Assembly (NCBI RefSeq): GCF_008642315.1
Contig: NZ_CP029192.1
Coordinates: 310,001-374,000, forward strand
Direction: 5' to 3'
DNA length: 64,000 nt
From: Streptomyces venezuelae
GTDB lineage: Bacteria > Actinomycetota > Actinomycetes > Streptomycetales > Streptomycetaceae
Shown here: piece by piece, positions 25,190-34,999 of the stretch
How the letters are laid out: the number at the start of each line of letters is the position of its first letter
How positions within the stretch are numbered: the stretch's first letter is position 1
Position numbers and translations under genes: made by a program
The notes under the pieces: generated by a model
The model's database searches: none
What the model saw: the letters and a program-made list of their open reading frames with translations, nothing else
What the model was told of the DNA's origin: nothing

Positions 25190-26734
25190 ATGCTGCTCGC
25201 CCGGCTCGCTCACGTGTCCAAGGAAGTGGCCGCCACCTCGGCGCGGTCCCGGAAGATCGCGCTGCTCGCCGAGTTGTTCCGGACCGCCGAGCCGGACGAC
25301 GTGCCGATCGCCATTCCCTACCTGTCGGGACGGCTGCCCCAGGGGCGGCTCGGAATCGGGTGGAGCACGCTCAAGCACGCGGTGCCGCCCGCCGACGAGC
25401 CGACGCTGACGGTGCGTGGTGTGGACGAGGCGCTCACCACGATCGGGGCGGTGGCCGGTGCCGGGTCGCAGGGGGAACGCAAACGGCTCGTCGGTGAGTT
25501 GATGGGTGCGGCGACCGAGGACGAACAGCGGTTCCTGATCGGGCTGCTGACCGGCGAGGTCCGACAGGGCGCTCTGGACGCGGTCGCGGTGGAGGGCCTC
25601 GCCGTGGCCACGGAGATCCCGGCGGACGCGGTGCGGCGCGCGGTGATGCTCGCCGGGTCCGTGAGCCCCGTGGCCCAGGCGTTGCTGGCGGACGGCGCGG
25701 AGGCTCTGGACGAGTTCCGGCTGACCGTGGGCCGGCCGATCCTGCCGATGCTCGCCCACAGCGCCGGTTCCGTCGCGGAGGGCATCGACAAGTTGGGGGC
25801 GTGTGCGGTCGAGGAGAAGCTGGACGGCATCCGCGTACAGGTCCACAGGGACGGGGACGACGTCCGCGTCTACACCCGCACCCTGGACGACATCACCGAC
25901 CGCCTGCCCGAGCTGACCGCCGCCGCGCTCGGTCTGGACGGCTCGCACTTCATCCTGGACGGCGAGGTCATCGCGCTGGGCGCGGACGGGCGGCCCCGGC
26001 CGTTCCAGGAGATCGCGGGGCGCGTCGGGTCCCGCGTCGACGTGTCGGCGGCAGCGGCGGAGCTGCCTCTCTCCCCCGTCTTCTTCGACGCCCTGTCCGT
26101 GGCGGGGCGCGACCTGCTCGACCTGCCGTTCGGCGAGCGCCACGCCGAACTGGCGGCGCTGGTGCCCGAGCCCATGCGGGTGCGGCGCACGCTCGTCACC
26201 GACCCGGACGACGAGCGGCAGCGCGCCGAGGCCCAGGAGTTCTTCGAGGCGACGCTGGGGCGCGGCCATGAGGGGGTCGTACTGAAGGGGCTCGACGCTT
26301 CCTACAGCGCGGGGCGCCGGGGCGCGTCCTGGCTGAAGCTCAAGCCCGTGCACACCCTGGACCTGGTGGTGCTCGCCGCCGAATGGGGGCACGGCCGCCG
26401 CACCGGCAAGCTGTCCAACCTGCATCTGGGCGCGCGGCAGCCCGACGGCACGTTCGCCATGCTGGGCAAGACCTTCAAGGGCATGACGGACGCGATGCTC
26501 GCCTGGCAGACCGAGCATCTGCAGGGGCTGGCGGTCGAGGAGAACGGGTACGTGGTGAAGGTGCGCCCCGAACTCGTCGTGGAGATCGCGTACGACGGAC
26601 TCCAGAAGTCCACGCGCTACCCGGCGGGCGTCACGCTCCGGTTCGCCAGGGTCCTGCGCTACCGCGAGGACAAGTCCCCGGAGGAGGCGGACACCGTGGA
26701 GACGGTGCTGCGGAACGGCCCCGCCGGGGCGTGA
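25190..26734 (+). CDS. ATP-dependent DNA ligase (LigB/archaeal type)
   Basis: This 514-residue protein is read from ATG 25190. It has an N-terminal helical DNA-binding domain (about 1-180), then the adenylation domain with motif I EEKLDGIRVQ (Lys210), FILDGEVIAL (motif III), GHEGVVLKGLDA (motif IV) and WLKLKP (motif V), and a C-terminal OB domain (VVKVRPELVVEIAYDGL). This layout equals the archaeal or LigB-type enzyme, not the LigD end-joining polymerase-ligase. It acts in nick sealing and repair. It appears monocistronic. Confidence 0.92.
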   Translation: MLLARLAHVSKEVAATSARSRKIALLAELFRTAEPDDVPIAIPYLSGRLPQGRLGIGWSTLKHAVPPADEPTLTVRGVDEALTTIGAVAGAGSQGERKRLVGELMGAATEDEQRFLIGLLTGEVRQGALDAVAVEGLAVATEIPADAVRRAVMLAGSVSPVAQALLADGAEALDEFRLTVGRPILPMLAHSAGSVAEGIDKLGACAVEEKLDGIRVQVHRDGDDVRVYTRTLDDITDRLPELTAAALGLDGSHFILDGEVIALGADGRPRPFQEIAGRVGSRVDVSAAAAELPLSPVFFDALSVAGRDLLDLPFGERHAELAALVPEPMRVRRTLVTDPDDERQRAEAQEFFEATLGRGHEGVVLKGLDASYSAGRRGASWLKLKPVHTLDLVVLAAEWGHGRRTGKLSNLHLGARQPDGTFAMLGKTFKGMTDAMLAWQTEHLQGLAVEENGYVVKVRPELVVEIAYDGLQKSTRYPAGVTLRFARVLRYREDKSPEEADTVETVLRNGPAGA

Positions 26735-26778
26735 CGGGCATGCCCAACGGCTGGGCGTGACCGGCGGATCAGACCGGC

Positions 26779-26805
26779 GTAACGGGTGTAACGGGCGTAA
26801 CTCGT
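26779..26805 (+). repeat. Three 9-bp direct repeats upstream of a secreted-protein gene
   Basis: GTAACGGGT, GTAACGGGC and GTAACTCGT stand head to tail with a strict 9-bp period, ending 25 bp before the start codon at 26831. Such an array could be an activator or repressor site, or simply an old slippage product. Confidence 0.5.
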
Positions 26806-26830
26806 GATCTTGTGCCGCGTTGTCTCACGC

Positions 26831-27229
26831 ATGCACACCATCAGCAGCACCCTCACCAAGAAGTTCGCCGCGGTCGTCGCCGCCTTCGCCACCGCGCTCG
26901 GCTGCCTCATCGCCACCGGGCCCTCGGCCGTCGCCGACGGCAAGTGGTGCAACCACTCGGTCTGCATCGAGACGTACGACTCCGGCACCTACCTGGGCCG
27001 TGTCGAGGTGTCGGTCACCAACACCAACCAGCCGAACCGCATCAGCGCCCGCGTGTGGACCACGAACGGCTGGAGCGCCAACACGAAGGTGGAGGACGTC
27101 GCCAAGTTCAGGACCTACCGCGATCAGGCGTACCCCCAGCGGCACTTTCCCGAGGGCACCCGGCTCTGCGCGGAGGGCTTCCGCGGCGGGTCGAGCGTGG
27201 GGCTGCCCTGCGTGACCCTCACCGCCTGA
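26831..27229 (+). CDS. Small secreted protein, unknown
   Basis: This 132-residue protein starts at ATG 26831. A signal peptide (KFAAVVAAFATALGCLIATG) ends near residue 36 (AVA-DG). The mature ~95 residues contain four Cys (WCNHSVC, RLCAEGF, LPCVTL) probably forming two disulphides, and beta-strands (RVEVSVTNTNQ, ARVWTTNGWSAN). Such small beta proteins are common in Streptomyces secretomes; function is unknown. Three 9-bp direct repeats precede the gene. Confidence 0.8.
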   Translation: MHTISSTLTKKFAAVVAAFATALGCLIATGPSAVADGKWCNHSVCIETYDSGTYLGRVEVSVTNTNQPNRISARVWTTNGWSANTKVEDVAKFRTYRDQAYPQRHFPEGTRLCAEGFRGGSSVGLPCVTLTA

Positions 27230-27314
27230 TCTCCCCGGGTGGATTTTGCCAATCCTTGGCCCCGATAGGGTGACGGGCCGGGGGAGATCCATCCATTACG
27301 CAAGGGGAGAAGCT

Positions 27315-27800
27315 GTGCCCGCCTCACGACTCAGCCGTACGCCGCTTCCTGGCATCGGCATCCGGTACGACCTCACGACCCGAGAACAGCAGCGCCTCTC
27401 GGTGATCGCGCACCGGGACGGAGCACGGACGCTGAGCGCCTACCGGTCCGACGACCCGGACGAGTGCGCGCTCTCGACGCGACTGAGCTCCGGTGAGGCC
27501 GACGCACTCATCGACGCCCTCATGCCCTCGCACCACAGCCCGACCCTCCTGCACACCACCGACCTGGGTCTGGTCGCCGAGCGCGTCCTGCTCTCGGCGA
27601 CCTCCCACTGGAACGGCCGGCTCCTCGGCGAGACCCGGATGCGGACCGAGACGGGTGTGTCGATCGTGGCCGTGCTGCGGAGGGCCGACGCCATTCCGTC
27701 GCCCGCCCCCGACTTCCGCCTCGCGGGCGGGGACACCCTGATCGTCATCGGGACGCGCGAAGGCGTCGAGACCGCCGCGACGATACTCGGGCGGGAGTGA
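27315..27800 (+). CDS. khtT: KhtT-type regulatory subunit of K+/H+ antiporter
   Basis: This 161-residue protein starts at GTG 27315 behind AAGGGGAG. The N-terminal half (GIGIRYDLTTREQQRLSVI) and the C-terminal RCK_C/TrkA_C domain (GVSIVAVLRRADAIPSP, GDTLIVIGTREGVE) match KhtT. KhtT is a cytoplasmic, nucleotide- and pH-sensing subunit that gates the membrane antiporter KhtU, whose gene starts 4 bp downstream. Together they expel K+ in exchange for protons. Confidence 0.88.
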   Translation: MPASRLSRTPLPGIGIRYDLTTREQQRLSVIAHRDGARTLSAYRSDDPDECALSTRLSSGEADALIDALMPSHHSPTLLHTTDLGLVAERVLLSATSHWNGRLLGETRMRTETGVSIVAVLRRADAIPSPAPDFRLAGGDTLIVIGTREGVETAATILGRE

Positions 27801-27804
27801 CCGT

Positions 27805-29064
27805 ATGCATTCCGCTGTCTTTCTGATCGAATTCGGCGCGATCATCCTCGCGCTCGGCCTGCTCGGCCGGTTCGCGGGTCGATTCCAGTTCTCGCCGATC
27901 CCGCTGTACCTGCTCGCCGGACTCGCGTTCGGCGAGGGCGGCCTGCTGCCGCTGGGCGCCAGCGAGGAGTTCGTCGCCATCGGCGCCGAGATCGGCGTCA
28001 TTCTCCTGCTGCTGATGCTCGGCCTCGAATACACGGCCAACGACCTCGTCAGCAACCTCAAGACGCAGTACCCCGCCGGTCTGGTCGACTGCACCCTCAA
28101 CGCGCTGCCCGGCGCCATCGCCGCGCTGCTCATGGGCTGGGGCCCGGTCGCCGCCGTCGTGCTCGCCGGTGTCACCTGGATCTCGTCGTCCGGTGTCATC
28201 GCCAAGGTCCTCGGCGACCTCGGCCGGCTCGGCAACCGCGAGACGCCCGTCATCCTGAGCGTCCTGGTCCTCGAAGACCTGGCGATGGCCGTCTATCTGC
28301 CCATCATCACCGCCCTGTTGGCAGGCGTCGGTCTCGCGGCCGGCAGCCTCACGCTCGCGATCGCGCTGGGCGCGGCCGGCATCGTGCTCTTCATCGCGGT
28401 GCGGTACGGACGGCTCATCTCGCGGTTCGTCTCCAGCGACGACCCGGAGAAGCTGCTCCTGGTGGTGCTTGGTCTGACCATCCTCGTCGCGGGGATCGCG
28501 CAGCAGCTCCAGGTGTCCGCGGCCGTCGGCGCGTTCCTGGTCGGCATCGCGCTGTCCGGCGAGGTCGCCGAGGGCGCGCACTCGCTGCTCGCGCCGCTGC
28601 GTGACCTCTTCGCTGCCGTCTTCTTCGTCTTCTTCGGGCTGCACACCGACCCGTCGAGCATCCCGCCGGTGCTGCTGCCCGCGCTCGCGCTCGCCGTCGT
28701 GACCGCCCTGACGAAGATCGCGACCGGTTACTGGGCGGCCCGCCGTGCGGGCGTCTCGGTCAAGGGCCGCTGGCGGGCGGGCGGCGCGCTGGTGGCGCGC
28801 GGCGAGTTCTCCATCGTCATCGCGGGACTCGCGGTCGCGGCGGGCATCGAGCCTTCGCTCGGCCCGCTGGCCACGGCTTACGTCCTGATCCTCGTGATCG
28901 TCGGCCCGCTGACCGCCCGTTACACGCAGCCCATCGCCGGTTACGTGGGTGGCGTGCTGGCGCGGCGTCGTGCGCCGGCCGCCGAGGCCGTGCAAGTGCC
29001 CGCCCCCCGCGACCCGGTCGAGGTCGAGGCCCTGGACGGGCGGGACGCGGGCGACCGGTCCTAG
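27805..29064 (+). CDS. khtU: KhtU-type CPA2 cation/proton antiporter
   Basis: This 419-residue membrane protein has 12-13 hydrophobic segments. CPA2 signatures are SPIPLYLLAGLAFGEGGLLP, GLEYTANDLVSNLK, the discontinuous-helix region WISSSGVIAKVLGDLGRLGN and LVLEDLAMAVYLPI with the conserved ED pair. There is no attached TrkA-N domain, as expected when regulation is by a separate KhtT subunit, which is encoded immediately upstream. A bidirectional hairpin follows at 29,099. Confidence 0.9.
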   Translation: MHSAVFLIEFGAIILALGLLGRFAGRFQFSPIPLYLLAGLAFGEGGLLPLGASEEFVAIGAEIGVILLLLMLGLEYTANDLVSNLKTQYPAGLVDCTLNALPGAIAALLMGWGPVAAVVLAGVTWISSSGVIAKVLGDLGRLGNRETPVILSVLVLEDLAMAVYLPIITALLAGVGLAAGSLTLAIALGAAGIVLFIAVRYGRLISRFVSSDDPEKLLLVVLGLTILVAGIAQQLQVSAAVGAFLVGIALSGEVAEGAHSLLAPLRDLFAAVFFVFFGLHTDPSSIPPVLLPALALAVVTALTKIATGYWAARRAGVSVKGRWRAGGALVARGEFSIVIAGLAVAAGIEPSLGPLATAYVLILVIVGPLTARYTQPIAGYVGGVLARRRAPAAEAVQVPAPRDPVEVEALDGRDAGDRS

Positions 29065-29098
29065 GGCCGGTACACGGGGACCGAGGTCGTCGTCGCGC

Positions 29099-29137
29099 CG
29101 GGCGGCACGCGGGAGGCAGGACTCCCCGTGCCGCCCG
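29099..29137. terminator. Hairpin terminator between convergent genes
   Basis: Arms CGGGCGGCACG and CGTGCCGCCCG (11 bp) are continued inward by GGGAG/CTCCC with one bulged C. It lies between the antiporter gene and the convergent lipase gene and can serve both. Confidence 0.8.
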
Positions 29138-29161
29138 ATGCGTCGGCCGACCGCCGCCGGA

Positions 29162-30001
29162 TTACCGGCCGGCGCATCTGGGCCGGAAGGCCGCGTCGGC
29201 CGGCCCCTCGCGGTCCAGCGCGTTCAGCACCCACTGGGCGACGACCGGATCCTTCGTCGCCTGGTCGTGCATGAACGGGTCCAAGGGGCAGCGGTCCTGG
29301 AGGACCACGTTCGTGACGTACTCCTTCGGGCCGTTCAGGAGGGCGCTGGTGTACGGGATCACCACCTCGTCGTACCGCGTGGTGACCACGGTGTAGTCGG
29401 GCCCGGCCGGTGTCTCGGTCCCCTCGTTGAGCTTCGCGAGCAGCTCGGAGCCCGTCATCTGGTCGAGGCAGGCCGGGCAGGCGATGTCTCCGAGGGGCTT
29501 GGCCAGGGGGTTGGACGTGCCGTGGTTGGACGGCACGATGCCGACCAGGTCGTCGACCTTGTCCGCGCCGCCGAGGAATTTCACGTAGTAACGGGGCATC
29601 ATGCCGCCCTGGCTGTGCCCGACGAGGTCGACCTTCGCCGCCCCCGTGGCGGCGCGGACGGCCTCGACGAAGTCCTTGAGCTCCTCGGCCGACCGCGGGA
29701 CCGAAGCGGTCGCCAGCTTCCCGTAGTTGAACGCGAAGACGCAGTGACCCGCCCTCTTCAGCTTGGGCGAGAGCGCGGCCCAGTTCTCCGCCATCAGTTT
29801 GAACGTGCCGTTGACCAGGACGACGGGCTGCGGGTGCGCCGCGTCAGGCTTGCACGACCAGTCGTTGGCGCCGCGGGGCGGGATGTCCAGGACCGAGGCG
29901 GGCACGGAGGAGGCACGGGCCGGGGCGGCGAGGCCCACGCAGGCGAGGGCGAGGGCGGCCGCGGCGGTCAGCAGGGACCGGGCGGCGGGACGCAGGTGCA
30001 T
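29162..30001 (-). CDS. Secreted lipase/esterase (alpha/beta hydrolase)
   Basis: The start is placed at ATG 30001 behind GGGA; the longer frame is not signal-like. The resulting 279-residue protein has a signal peptide (LLTAAAALALACVGLAAPA). The nucleophile elbow GHSQGG lies in DLVGHSQGGMMPRYYVKFLG, the oxyanion segment in VVLVNGTF. Cys pairs (CPACLDQ; near the C-terminus RCPLDPF) are typical of Streptomyces triacylglycerol lipases of the LipA/esterase type. It acts outside the cell on acyl esters. Confidence 0.88.
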   Translation of the reverse strand: MHLRPAARSLLTAAAALALACVGLAAPARASSVPASVLDIPPRGANDWSCKPDAAHPQPVVLVNGTFKLMAENWAALSPKLKRAGHCVFAFNYGKLATASVPRSAEELKDFVEAVRAATGAAKVDLVGHSQGGMMPRYYVKFLGGADKVDDLVGIVPSNHGTSNPLAKPLGDIACPACLDQMTGSELLAKLNEGTETPAGPDYTVVTTRYDEVVIPYTSALLNGPKEYVTNVVLQDRCPLDPFMHDQATKDPVVAQWVLNALDREGPADAAFRPRCAGR

Positions 30002-30273
30002 CGGATCATTCCCAACGTTGGATGACGTGTGGCGCATGGCGTGTGACGTGAGATGGATAGCGCGTGGCGCATGGACGAACGCAGTTCGACAATGTCGACC
30101 GCTGGACGTGATCATTTTCGGTGTCAACACACCCTGTCAAGGGGGTTACCGACCGGTACAGGCGCTTCCTGCGCGGAACAGATCGTTCCGATCGTTCGGC
30201 GGCATACGGGCAGTTCGGGCAGTTCGCGGACTCGCCTCCCACGAGCACACCCCGGCCTGGCACGATGCTCTCC

Positions 30274-31002
30274 ATGACCACTGGGCCGGTGTTCCGCCTC
30301 GCACGAGCCGCGATGTTCGCGGCCGTCTGCGTGGTGGCGACGGCCTTCGGTCACGCGATCATGTCCGGTGCCCCGTTGCCCTGGTGGGCCGTGGGGTACG
30401 CGTTCGCCGCCACGGCCGCCGCCGCGTGGTGGCTGACGGGGCGTGAGCGCGGGGCGGTCGCGGTCATCGGCGCCACGGTCGCGGCGCAGCTGTGTCTGCA
30501 CGAACTGTTCGGTCTGGCACAGCGGATGGCCGGCCCGTCGGGCGGGGGCGGGGCTCCGGCCCTCGCGCGGAGTCACCCCGACGACGGCCTGAACCACATG
30601 AACCATCCGATGCCGATGTCCGTGCCGTCGCCCGGTTCCTCCGGCGGCGGCTCGTCCGCCGCTTCGATGCACTCCGGCGCCATGCCCGACGAGGGCCTGT
30701 CCCACTGGATCATGTCCGTCTTCGGGCACAGCGGCTTCGGCATGTTCCTCGCCCACGTCGCCGCGGCGCTGATCTGTGCCCTGTGGCTCTGGCGCGGCGA
30801 GGCCGCCGTCTTCCGCACGGGACGTGCGCTCGCGGCAGCCGTGTTCGTGCCGCTGCGGTTCGTTCTCGCGGTCGTCGTCGCGGCCCTTCCCCCGACGCCG
30901 CCCCACGTCGGCACGCGCGTGCCCGTGCCGCGGCTGCGCGGGGTCCTTCTCCAGCACGTCGTATCGCGCAGAGGTCCGCCGGTCCTTCCGGTCTGTTCCT
31001 GA
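30274..31002 (+). CDS. Membrane protein with His/Met-rich loop
   Basis: This 242-residue protein is read from ATG 30274 (ATG 30265 also possible). Four or five hydrophobic segments surround a loop (about residues 95-150) rich in His and Met: HPDDGLNHMNHPMPMSVP, then MHSGAMPDEGLSHW. Such clusters often bind copper. A second hydrophobic block (MFLAHVAAALICALWLW) and a C-terminal Arg/Pro tail follow. An ECF sigma gene lies 84 bp downstream on the same strand, so co-expression is likely. The copper link is an inference from composition. Confidence 0.75.
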   Translation: MTTGPVFRLARAAMFAAVCVVATAFGHAIMSGAPLPWWAVGYAFAATAAAAWWLTGRERGAVAVIGATVAAQLCLHELFGLAQRMAGPSGGGGAPALARSHPDDGLNHMNHPMPMSVPSPGSSGGGSSAASMHSGAMPDEGLSHWIMSVFGHSGFGMFLAHVAAALICALWLWRGEAAVFRTGRALAAAVFVPLRFVLAVVVAALPPTPPHVGTRVPVPRLRGVLLQHVVSRRGPPVLPVCS

Positions 31003-31085
31003 AACCGCCCGCGCCCCTCGGTGCCGGGCGGATCGTCGGCGTTCGCGCCGATTCCCGAACTCCCTTCACCGAAGGACCTTTTGCG

Positions 31086-31679
31086 ATGACTCCTGCCCTT
31101 TTGCGGTCCCGGCCCGGCGTGGACCCGACCCGCGACGAGCTCACCACCCAGTGGGCGCTCGCGGCCCGCGACGGCGACGCCCAGGCGTTCGAGCAGTTCG
31201 TCCGGGCCACACGCCGCGACGTCTGGCGCTTCGTCGCCCACCTCAGCGGTGACCTGCACGGCGCGGACGACCTGACCCAGGAGACGTATCTCCGTGCCCT
31301 GACCGCACTGCCGGGCTTCGCCGCGCGGTCGAGCGCCCGCACCTGGCTGCTCTCCATCGCGCGGCGGGTGGTCGCCGACCGCTTCCGCTCGGCGGCGGCC
31401 CGGCCCCGGATCGCCGACACCGGCGACTGGCAGGCGGCCGCGGAACGGGCCCAGCCGAACGGCCTGCCCGGCTTCGACGAGGGCGTGGCGCTGCTCGACC
31501 TCCTGGAGACCCTCGACGCGCCGCGCCGCGAGGCGTTCGTCCTGACCCAGCTCGCCGGGCTTCCGTACGCGGACGCGGCGGACGCCGTCGGCTGCCCGAT
31601 CGGCACGGTGCGTTCGCGCGTGGCGCGGGCCAGGGAACGGGTGAGCGAGCTGCTGCTCGCGGCGGACGACGCCGCGTAG
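31086..31679 (+). CDS. ECF RNA polymerase sigma factor
   Basis: This 197-residue protein starts at ATG 31086 behind GAAGGA. It has region 2 (AFEQFVRATRRDVWRFVAHL, DDLTQETYLRALTALPGF) and region 4 (LLETLDAPRREAFVLTQLAG, then AVGCPIGTVRSRVARARERV with the HTH). No anti-sigma gene follows; the upstream His/Met-rich membrane protein could take that role. A hairpin terminator follows 34 bp after the stop. Confidence 0.9.
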   Translation: MTPALLRSRPGVDPTRDELTTQWALAARDGDAQAFEQFVRATRRDVWRFVAHLSGDLHGADDLTQETYLRALTALPGFAARSSARTWLLSIARRVVADRFRSAAARPRIADTGDWQAAAERAQPNGLPGFDEGVALLDLLETLDAPRREAFVLTQLAGLPYADAADAVGCPIGTVRSRVARARERVSELLLAADDAA

Positions 31680-31712
31680 CGGTACGCACCGCGGAGCCCG
31701 GGCACTCCCCCA

Positions 31713-31748
31713 CCGCGGCCGGGGCCTTCGGAAAGGCCCCGGTCGCGG
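31713..31748. terminator. Hairpin terminator after the ECF sigma gene
   Basis: A 16-bp stem (CCGCGGCCGGGGCCTT paired with AAGGCCCCGGTCGCGG, one G-T pair) has a CGGA tetraloop. It lies 34 bp past the sigma gene and 52 bp before the MFS gene start. Confidence 0.85.
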
Positions 31749-31799
31749 CCCCCGAGCAGGGCGTTTAGCGTGGTGCGGGGGTGTCTGGAGGTCGTCGCC

Positions 31800-33332
31800 A
31801 TGGACCGTGAAGCCATGCCAGCGCCGGAACCCGCACCGGCGTCCGATCCCGCGCGTCGGGCCGGAGCGTCCGTGCCGCACACGGGAGGCGGGCGGCACGA
31901 GCATCGCTGGCTGATCCTCGCGGTGGTCGGCATCGCCCAGCTCATGGTGGTGCTCGACGCGACCATCGTGAACATCGCGCTGCCCTCGGCCCAGAAGGAT
32001 CTGGGATTCTCCGACGGCAACCGCCAGTGGATCGTCACCGCGTACGCGCTCGCCTTCGGCTCCCTGCTGCTGCTCGGCGGGCGCATCGCCGACCTGGTGG
32101 GCCGCAAGGTCGTCTTCCTGGCCGGTCTCGCCGGGTTCGCGGTGGCGTCCGCGATCGGCGGCGCTGCGACGAGCTTCTCGATGCTGGTGGCGGCCCGCGC
32201 CCTGCAAGGCGTGTTCGGCGCGCTGCTCGCGCCCGCGGCGCTCTCTCTGCTGACGACCACGTTCACCGATCCGCGGGAGCGCGCCAAGGCGTTCGGCATC
32301 TACGGCGCGATCGCCGGAGCGGGCGGCGCGGTGGGGCTGCTGCTCGGCGGGGTGCTCACGGAGTATCTGAACTGGCGCTGGTGCCTGTACGTGAACCTCG
32401 CGTTCGCCCTGATCGCCATGGTCGGCGGCGCGCGGCTGCTGCACGCGGGCGCTCCCCCGGACCGCCCCAAGCTCGACGTGCCGGGCACGCTCCTGGTGTC
32501 GGCGGGCCTCTTCTGCATCGTGTACGGCTTCTCCAACGCCGAGACGCACGCCTGGAGCGATGTGCTGACCTGGGGGTTCCTTGTCGTCGGCGCGGTGCTG
32601 CTGGTGCTGTTCGCGTGGTGGCAGACCAAGGCCGCGCATCCGCTCCTGCCCCTGCGGGTCGTCCTCGACCGGGACCGCGGGGCGTCGTTCCTCGCGATGT
32701 TCATCTCGGGCGCCGGCATGTTCGGCGTGTTCCTGTTCCTCACGTACTACTTGCAGCAGATCCTGCAGTACACGCCCGTCAAGACCGGCCTGGCCTTCCT
32801 GCCCATGGTGGCGGTGATGGTGGTGGCCTCCGTGGTGACCACCAACAACCTGGTGCCCCGGGTGGGCGCGAAGCCGATCGTGCCGCTGGGCATGGGGCTC
32901 TCCGCGGCCGGTATGGCCTGGCTCACCGCCCTGGACGTGACCAGCGGTTACGCGGCGCACGTCCTGCCACCGCTGCTGGTCGCGGGACTCGGGCTCGGTC
33001 TCATCTTCGCGCCGGCGATGAGCATGGCGACGGCCGGCGTCGCGGCCCATGACGCGGGCGTCGCCTCGGCGATGGTCAACACCAGTCAACAGGTGGGCGG
33101 TTCGATCGGCACGGCCCTGCTGAACACGCTCGCCACCACGGCCGCCTCCAACTACCTGGTCGGCAAGAAGCCGAGCCCGGAGGTGCAGGCGCAGGCGGCG
33201 ATGCAGTCGTACTCGACCGCGTACTGGTGGTCGGCCCTCTTCTTCGCGATCGGCCTGGTCGTTACGGTGATCCTGTACCGCAGAGGGGCGCCGGCACCGA
33301 CACCGACGGACGGCGGCGCGGTCCACATGTAG
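31800..33332 (+). CDS. DHA2-family (14-TM) drug exporter
   Basis: The start is ATG 31800 behind GGAGG (8-nt spacer), giving 510 residues. Motif D1 [19 protein letters not shown] after helix 1, motif [12 protein letters not shown] and the motif C region [20 protein letters not shown] define the EmrB/QacA-type proton-driven exporters. A second DHA2 gene follows 12 bp downstream, so the two are one operon. No TetR regulator is adjacent. Substrates are unknown. Confidence 0.9.
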   Translation: MDREAMPAPEPAPASDPARRAGASVPHTGGGRHEHRWLILAVVGIAQLMVVLDATIVNIALPSAQKDLGFSDGNRQWIVTAYALAFGSLLLLGGRIADLVGRKVVFLAGLAGFAVASAIGGAATSFSMLVAARALQGVFGALLAPAALSLLTTTFTDPRERAKAFGIYGAIAGAGGAVGLLLGGVLTEYLNWRWCLYVNLAFALIAMVGGARLLHAGAPPDRPKLDVPGTLLVSAGLFCIVYGFSNAETHAWSDVLTWGFLVVGAVLLVLFAWWQTKAAHPLLPLRVVLDRDRGASFLAMFISGAGMFGVFLFLTYYLQQILQYTPVKTGLAFLPMVAVMVVASVVTTNNLVPRVGAKPIVPLGMGLSAAGMAWLTALDVTSGYAAHVLPPLLVAGLGLGLIFAPAMSMATAGVAAHDAGVASAMVNTSQQVGGSIGTALLNTLATTAASNYLVGKKPSPEVQAQAAMQSYSTAYWWSALFFAIGLVVTVILYRRGAPAPTPTDGGAVHM

Positions 33333-33344
33333 GGCGGTGGGGCG

Positions 33345-34868
33345 ATGGGTTCGGGCCCGGACACGGAGCAGGCCGGGGGCGGGGTCGCCCTCGCCTCGGC
33401 GCGCGGCCGCTGGGTGCTGATGTGCGCGGTGCTCGCGTCGGGCATGGCACTGCTCGACGGCACGGTGGTGAACGTCGCCCTTCCGACGCTCGGCAAGGAC
33501 CTCGACGCGTCCCTCTCGGCGCTGCAATGGGTCGTCAACGCCTACATGCTCACGCTCTCCGCGCTGCTGCTGCTCGGCGGGGCGCTCGGCGACCGCATCG
33601 GGCGGCGCCGCACGCTCGTCATCGGCGTGGTGTGGTTCGCGCTGGCCTCCGCGCTGTGCGGGCTCGCGCAGGACGCCGGGACACTCATCGCGGCCCGCGC
33701 GCTCCAGGGCGTCGGCGGTGCGTTGCTGACGCCCGGTTCGCTGGCGCTGGTCCGCGCCTCCTACCGACCGGACGACCAGGCCCGCGCGGTGGGCGCGTGG
33801 TCGGGGCTCGGCGGGGTGGCCGGGGCGGTCGGGCCGTTCCTCGGCGGCTGGCTCATCGACGGGCCCGGCTGGCGGTGGATCTTCCTGATCAACGTGCCGC
33901 TGGCCGCGCTGGTCCTGTTCGCGGTGCGGCACGTGCCGGAGAGCCGCGACGAGACGGCGGCACAGCAGCCGTTCGACGTGCCCGGCGCGTGCCTCGCCGC
34001 GCTGTTCCTCGCGGGCGTCAGCTTCGCGCTGATCGGGGCGTCCGGGGACACATCGGCGGCCGGAGTGATCCTCCCGGCGGTGCTGGGTCTCGCGGCCGGC
34101 GCGGCCTTCGTCCTGGTCGAACACCGCGGCAGGAACCCGATGCTTCCTCTCGAACTGTTCCGCTCGCGCCTGTTCAGCGCGGCGAACGTGATGACGCTCT
34201 GCCTGTACGCGGCCATCGGCGGCATCCTGTTCATGCTGCCCGTGCAGTTGCAGACGACGCTCGGCTACGACGCGCTGCGCGCGGGCACGGCGACGCTTCC
34301 GATCACCGTCCTGATGCTGCTCCTGTCCGCGTCCGCGGGCGACCTCGCCCGGCGCCTCGGCCCGCGCCTGCCGCTCGTCGCCGGGCCGCTGGTGGCGGCC
34401 GCGGGGGTGCTCCTGATGCTGCGGGTGCGGCCCGGCGCGGGGTACGTCACCGAAGTCCTGCCCGCGGTGGTGGTCCTCGGCCTCGGCATGAGCCTCTTCG
34501 TGGCACCGCTCACGGCGACGGTGCTGGCCTCCGTCGACGCGAGCCGCGCGGGGCTCGCCAGCGGCGTCAACAACACGGCGGCGCGCATCGCCCAGCTGCT
34601 CGTCGTCGCCGGGCTGCCGCTCGCGGTCGGCCTGTCCGGCACGGCGTACGCGGATCCGGACGCGCTGAACGCGTCCTTCGGCAAGGCGGCGGTGGGCTGC
34701 GCGGCGCTGTTCGTCCTCGCGGCGGCCGCCGCCGCGGTGTTCGTCCGGCCCGGCCGGACGGCGGCCTGGGACGGCGAACCCGGCGAGCACGGCAGCGAGC
34801 CGCAGTGCAGGACGTGCTGCGGGGTGCAGGCGCCACCGCTGGAGCCCGGCGGACGTACCGGCGAGTGA
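33345..34868 (+). CDS. DHA2-family (14-TM) drug exporter, second of tandem pair
   Basis: This 507-residue transporter starts 12 bp after the first exporter. Motifs are [37 protein letters not shown], and [20 protein letters not shown]. It differs from the first copy over most of its length, so this is not a recent duplication. The C-terminal tail ([14 protein letters not shown]) carries three Cys not typical of the family, which may be an extension. Confidence 0.9.
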   Translation: MGSGPDTEQAGGGVALASARGRWVLMCAVLASGMALLDGTVVNVALPTLGKDLDASLSALQWVVNAYMLTLSALLLLGGALGDRIGRRRTLVIGVVWFALASALCGLAQDAGTLIAARALQGVGGALLTPGSLALVRASYRPDDQARAVGAWSGLGGVAGAVGPFLGGWLIDGPGWRWIFLINVPLAALVLFAVRHVPESRDETAAQQPFDVPGACLAALFLAGVSFALIGASGDTSAAGVILPAVLGLAAGAAFVLVEHRGRNPMLPLELFRSRLFSAANVMTLCLYAAIGGILFMLPVQLQTTLGYDALRAGTATLPITVLMLLLSASAGDLARRLGPRLPLVAGPLVAAAGVLLMLRVRPGAGYVTEVLPAVVVLGLGMSLFVAPLTATVLASVDASRAGLASGVNNTAARIAQLLVVAGLPLAVGLSGTAYADPDALNASFGKAAVGCAALFVLAAAAAAVFVRPGRTAAWDGEPGEHGSEPQCRTCCGVQAPPLEPGGRTGE

Positions 34869-34999
34869 TGGCCCGGGGCGCCCTCGATACCTGGTGGCGC
34901 AGGGGACGTTACGTACAACTCCCGCCGGCTGTTGCAGACAGACATCAGCTCCAGGTTGAGCAAGCTCACCTCGGGGCCGGCACGCTGTGGGGGCGGCGG

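Noticed and set aside
31800..34868. Tandem exporters as a recent gene duplication
   Set aside because: The two proteins differ throughout apart from family motifs, so they are old paralogues.
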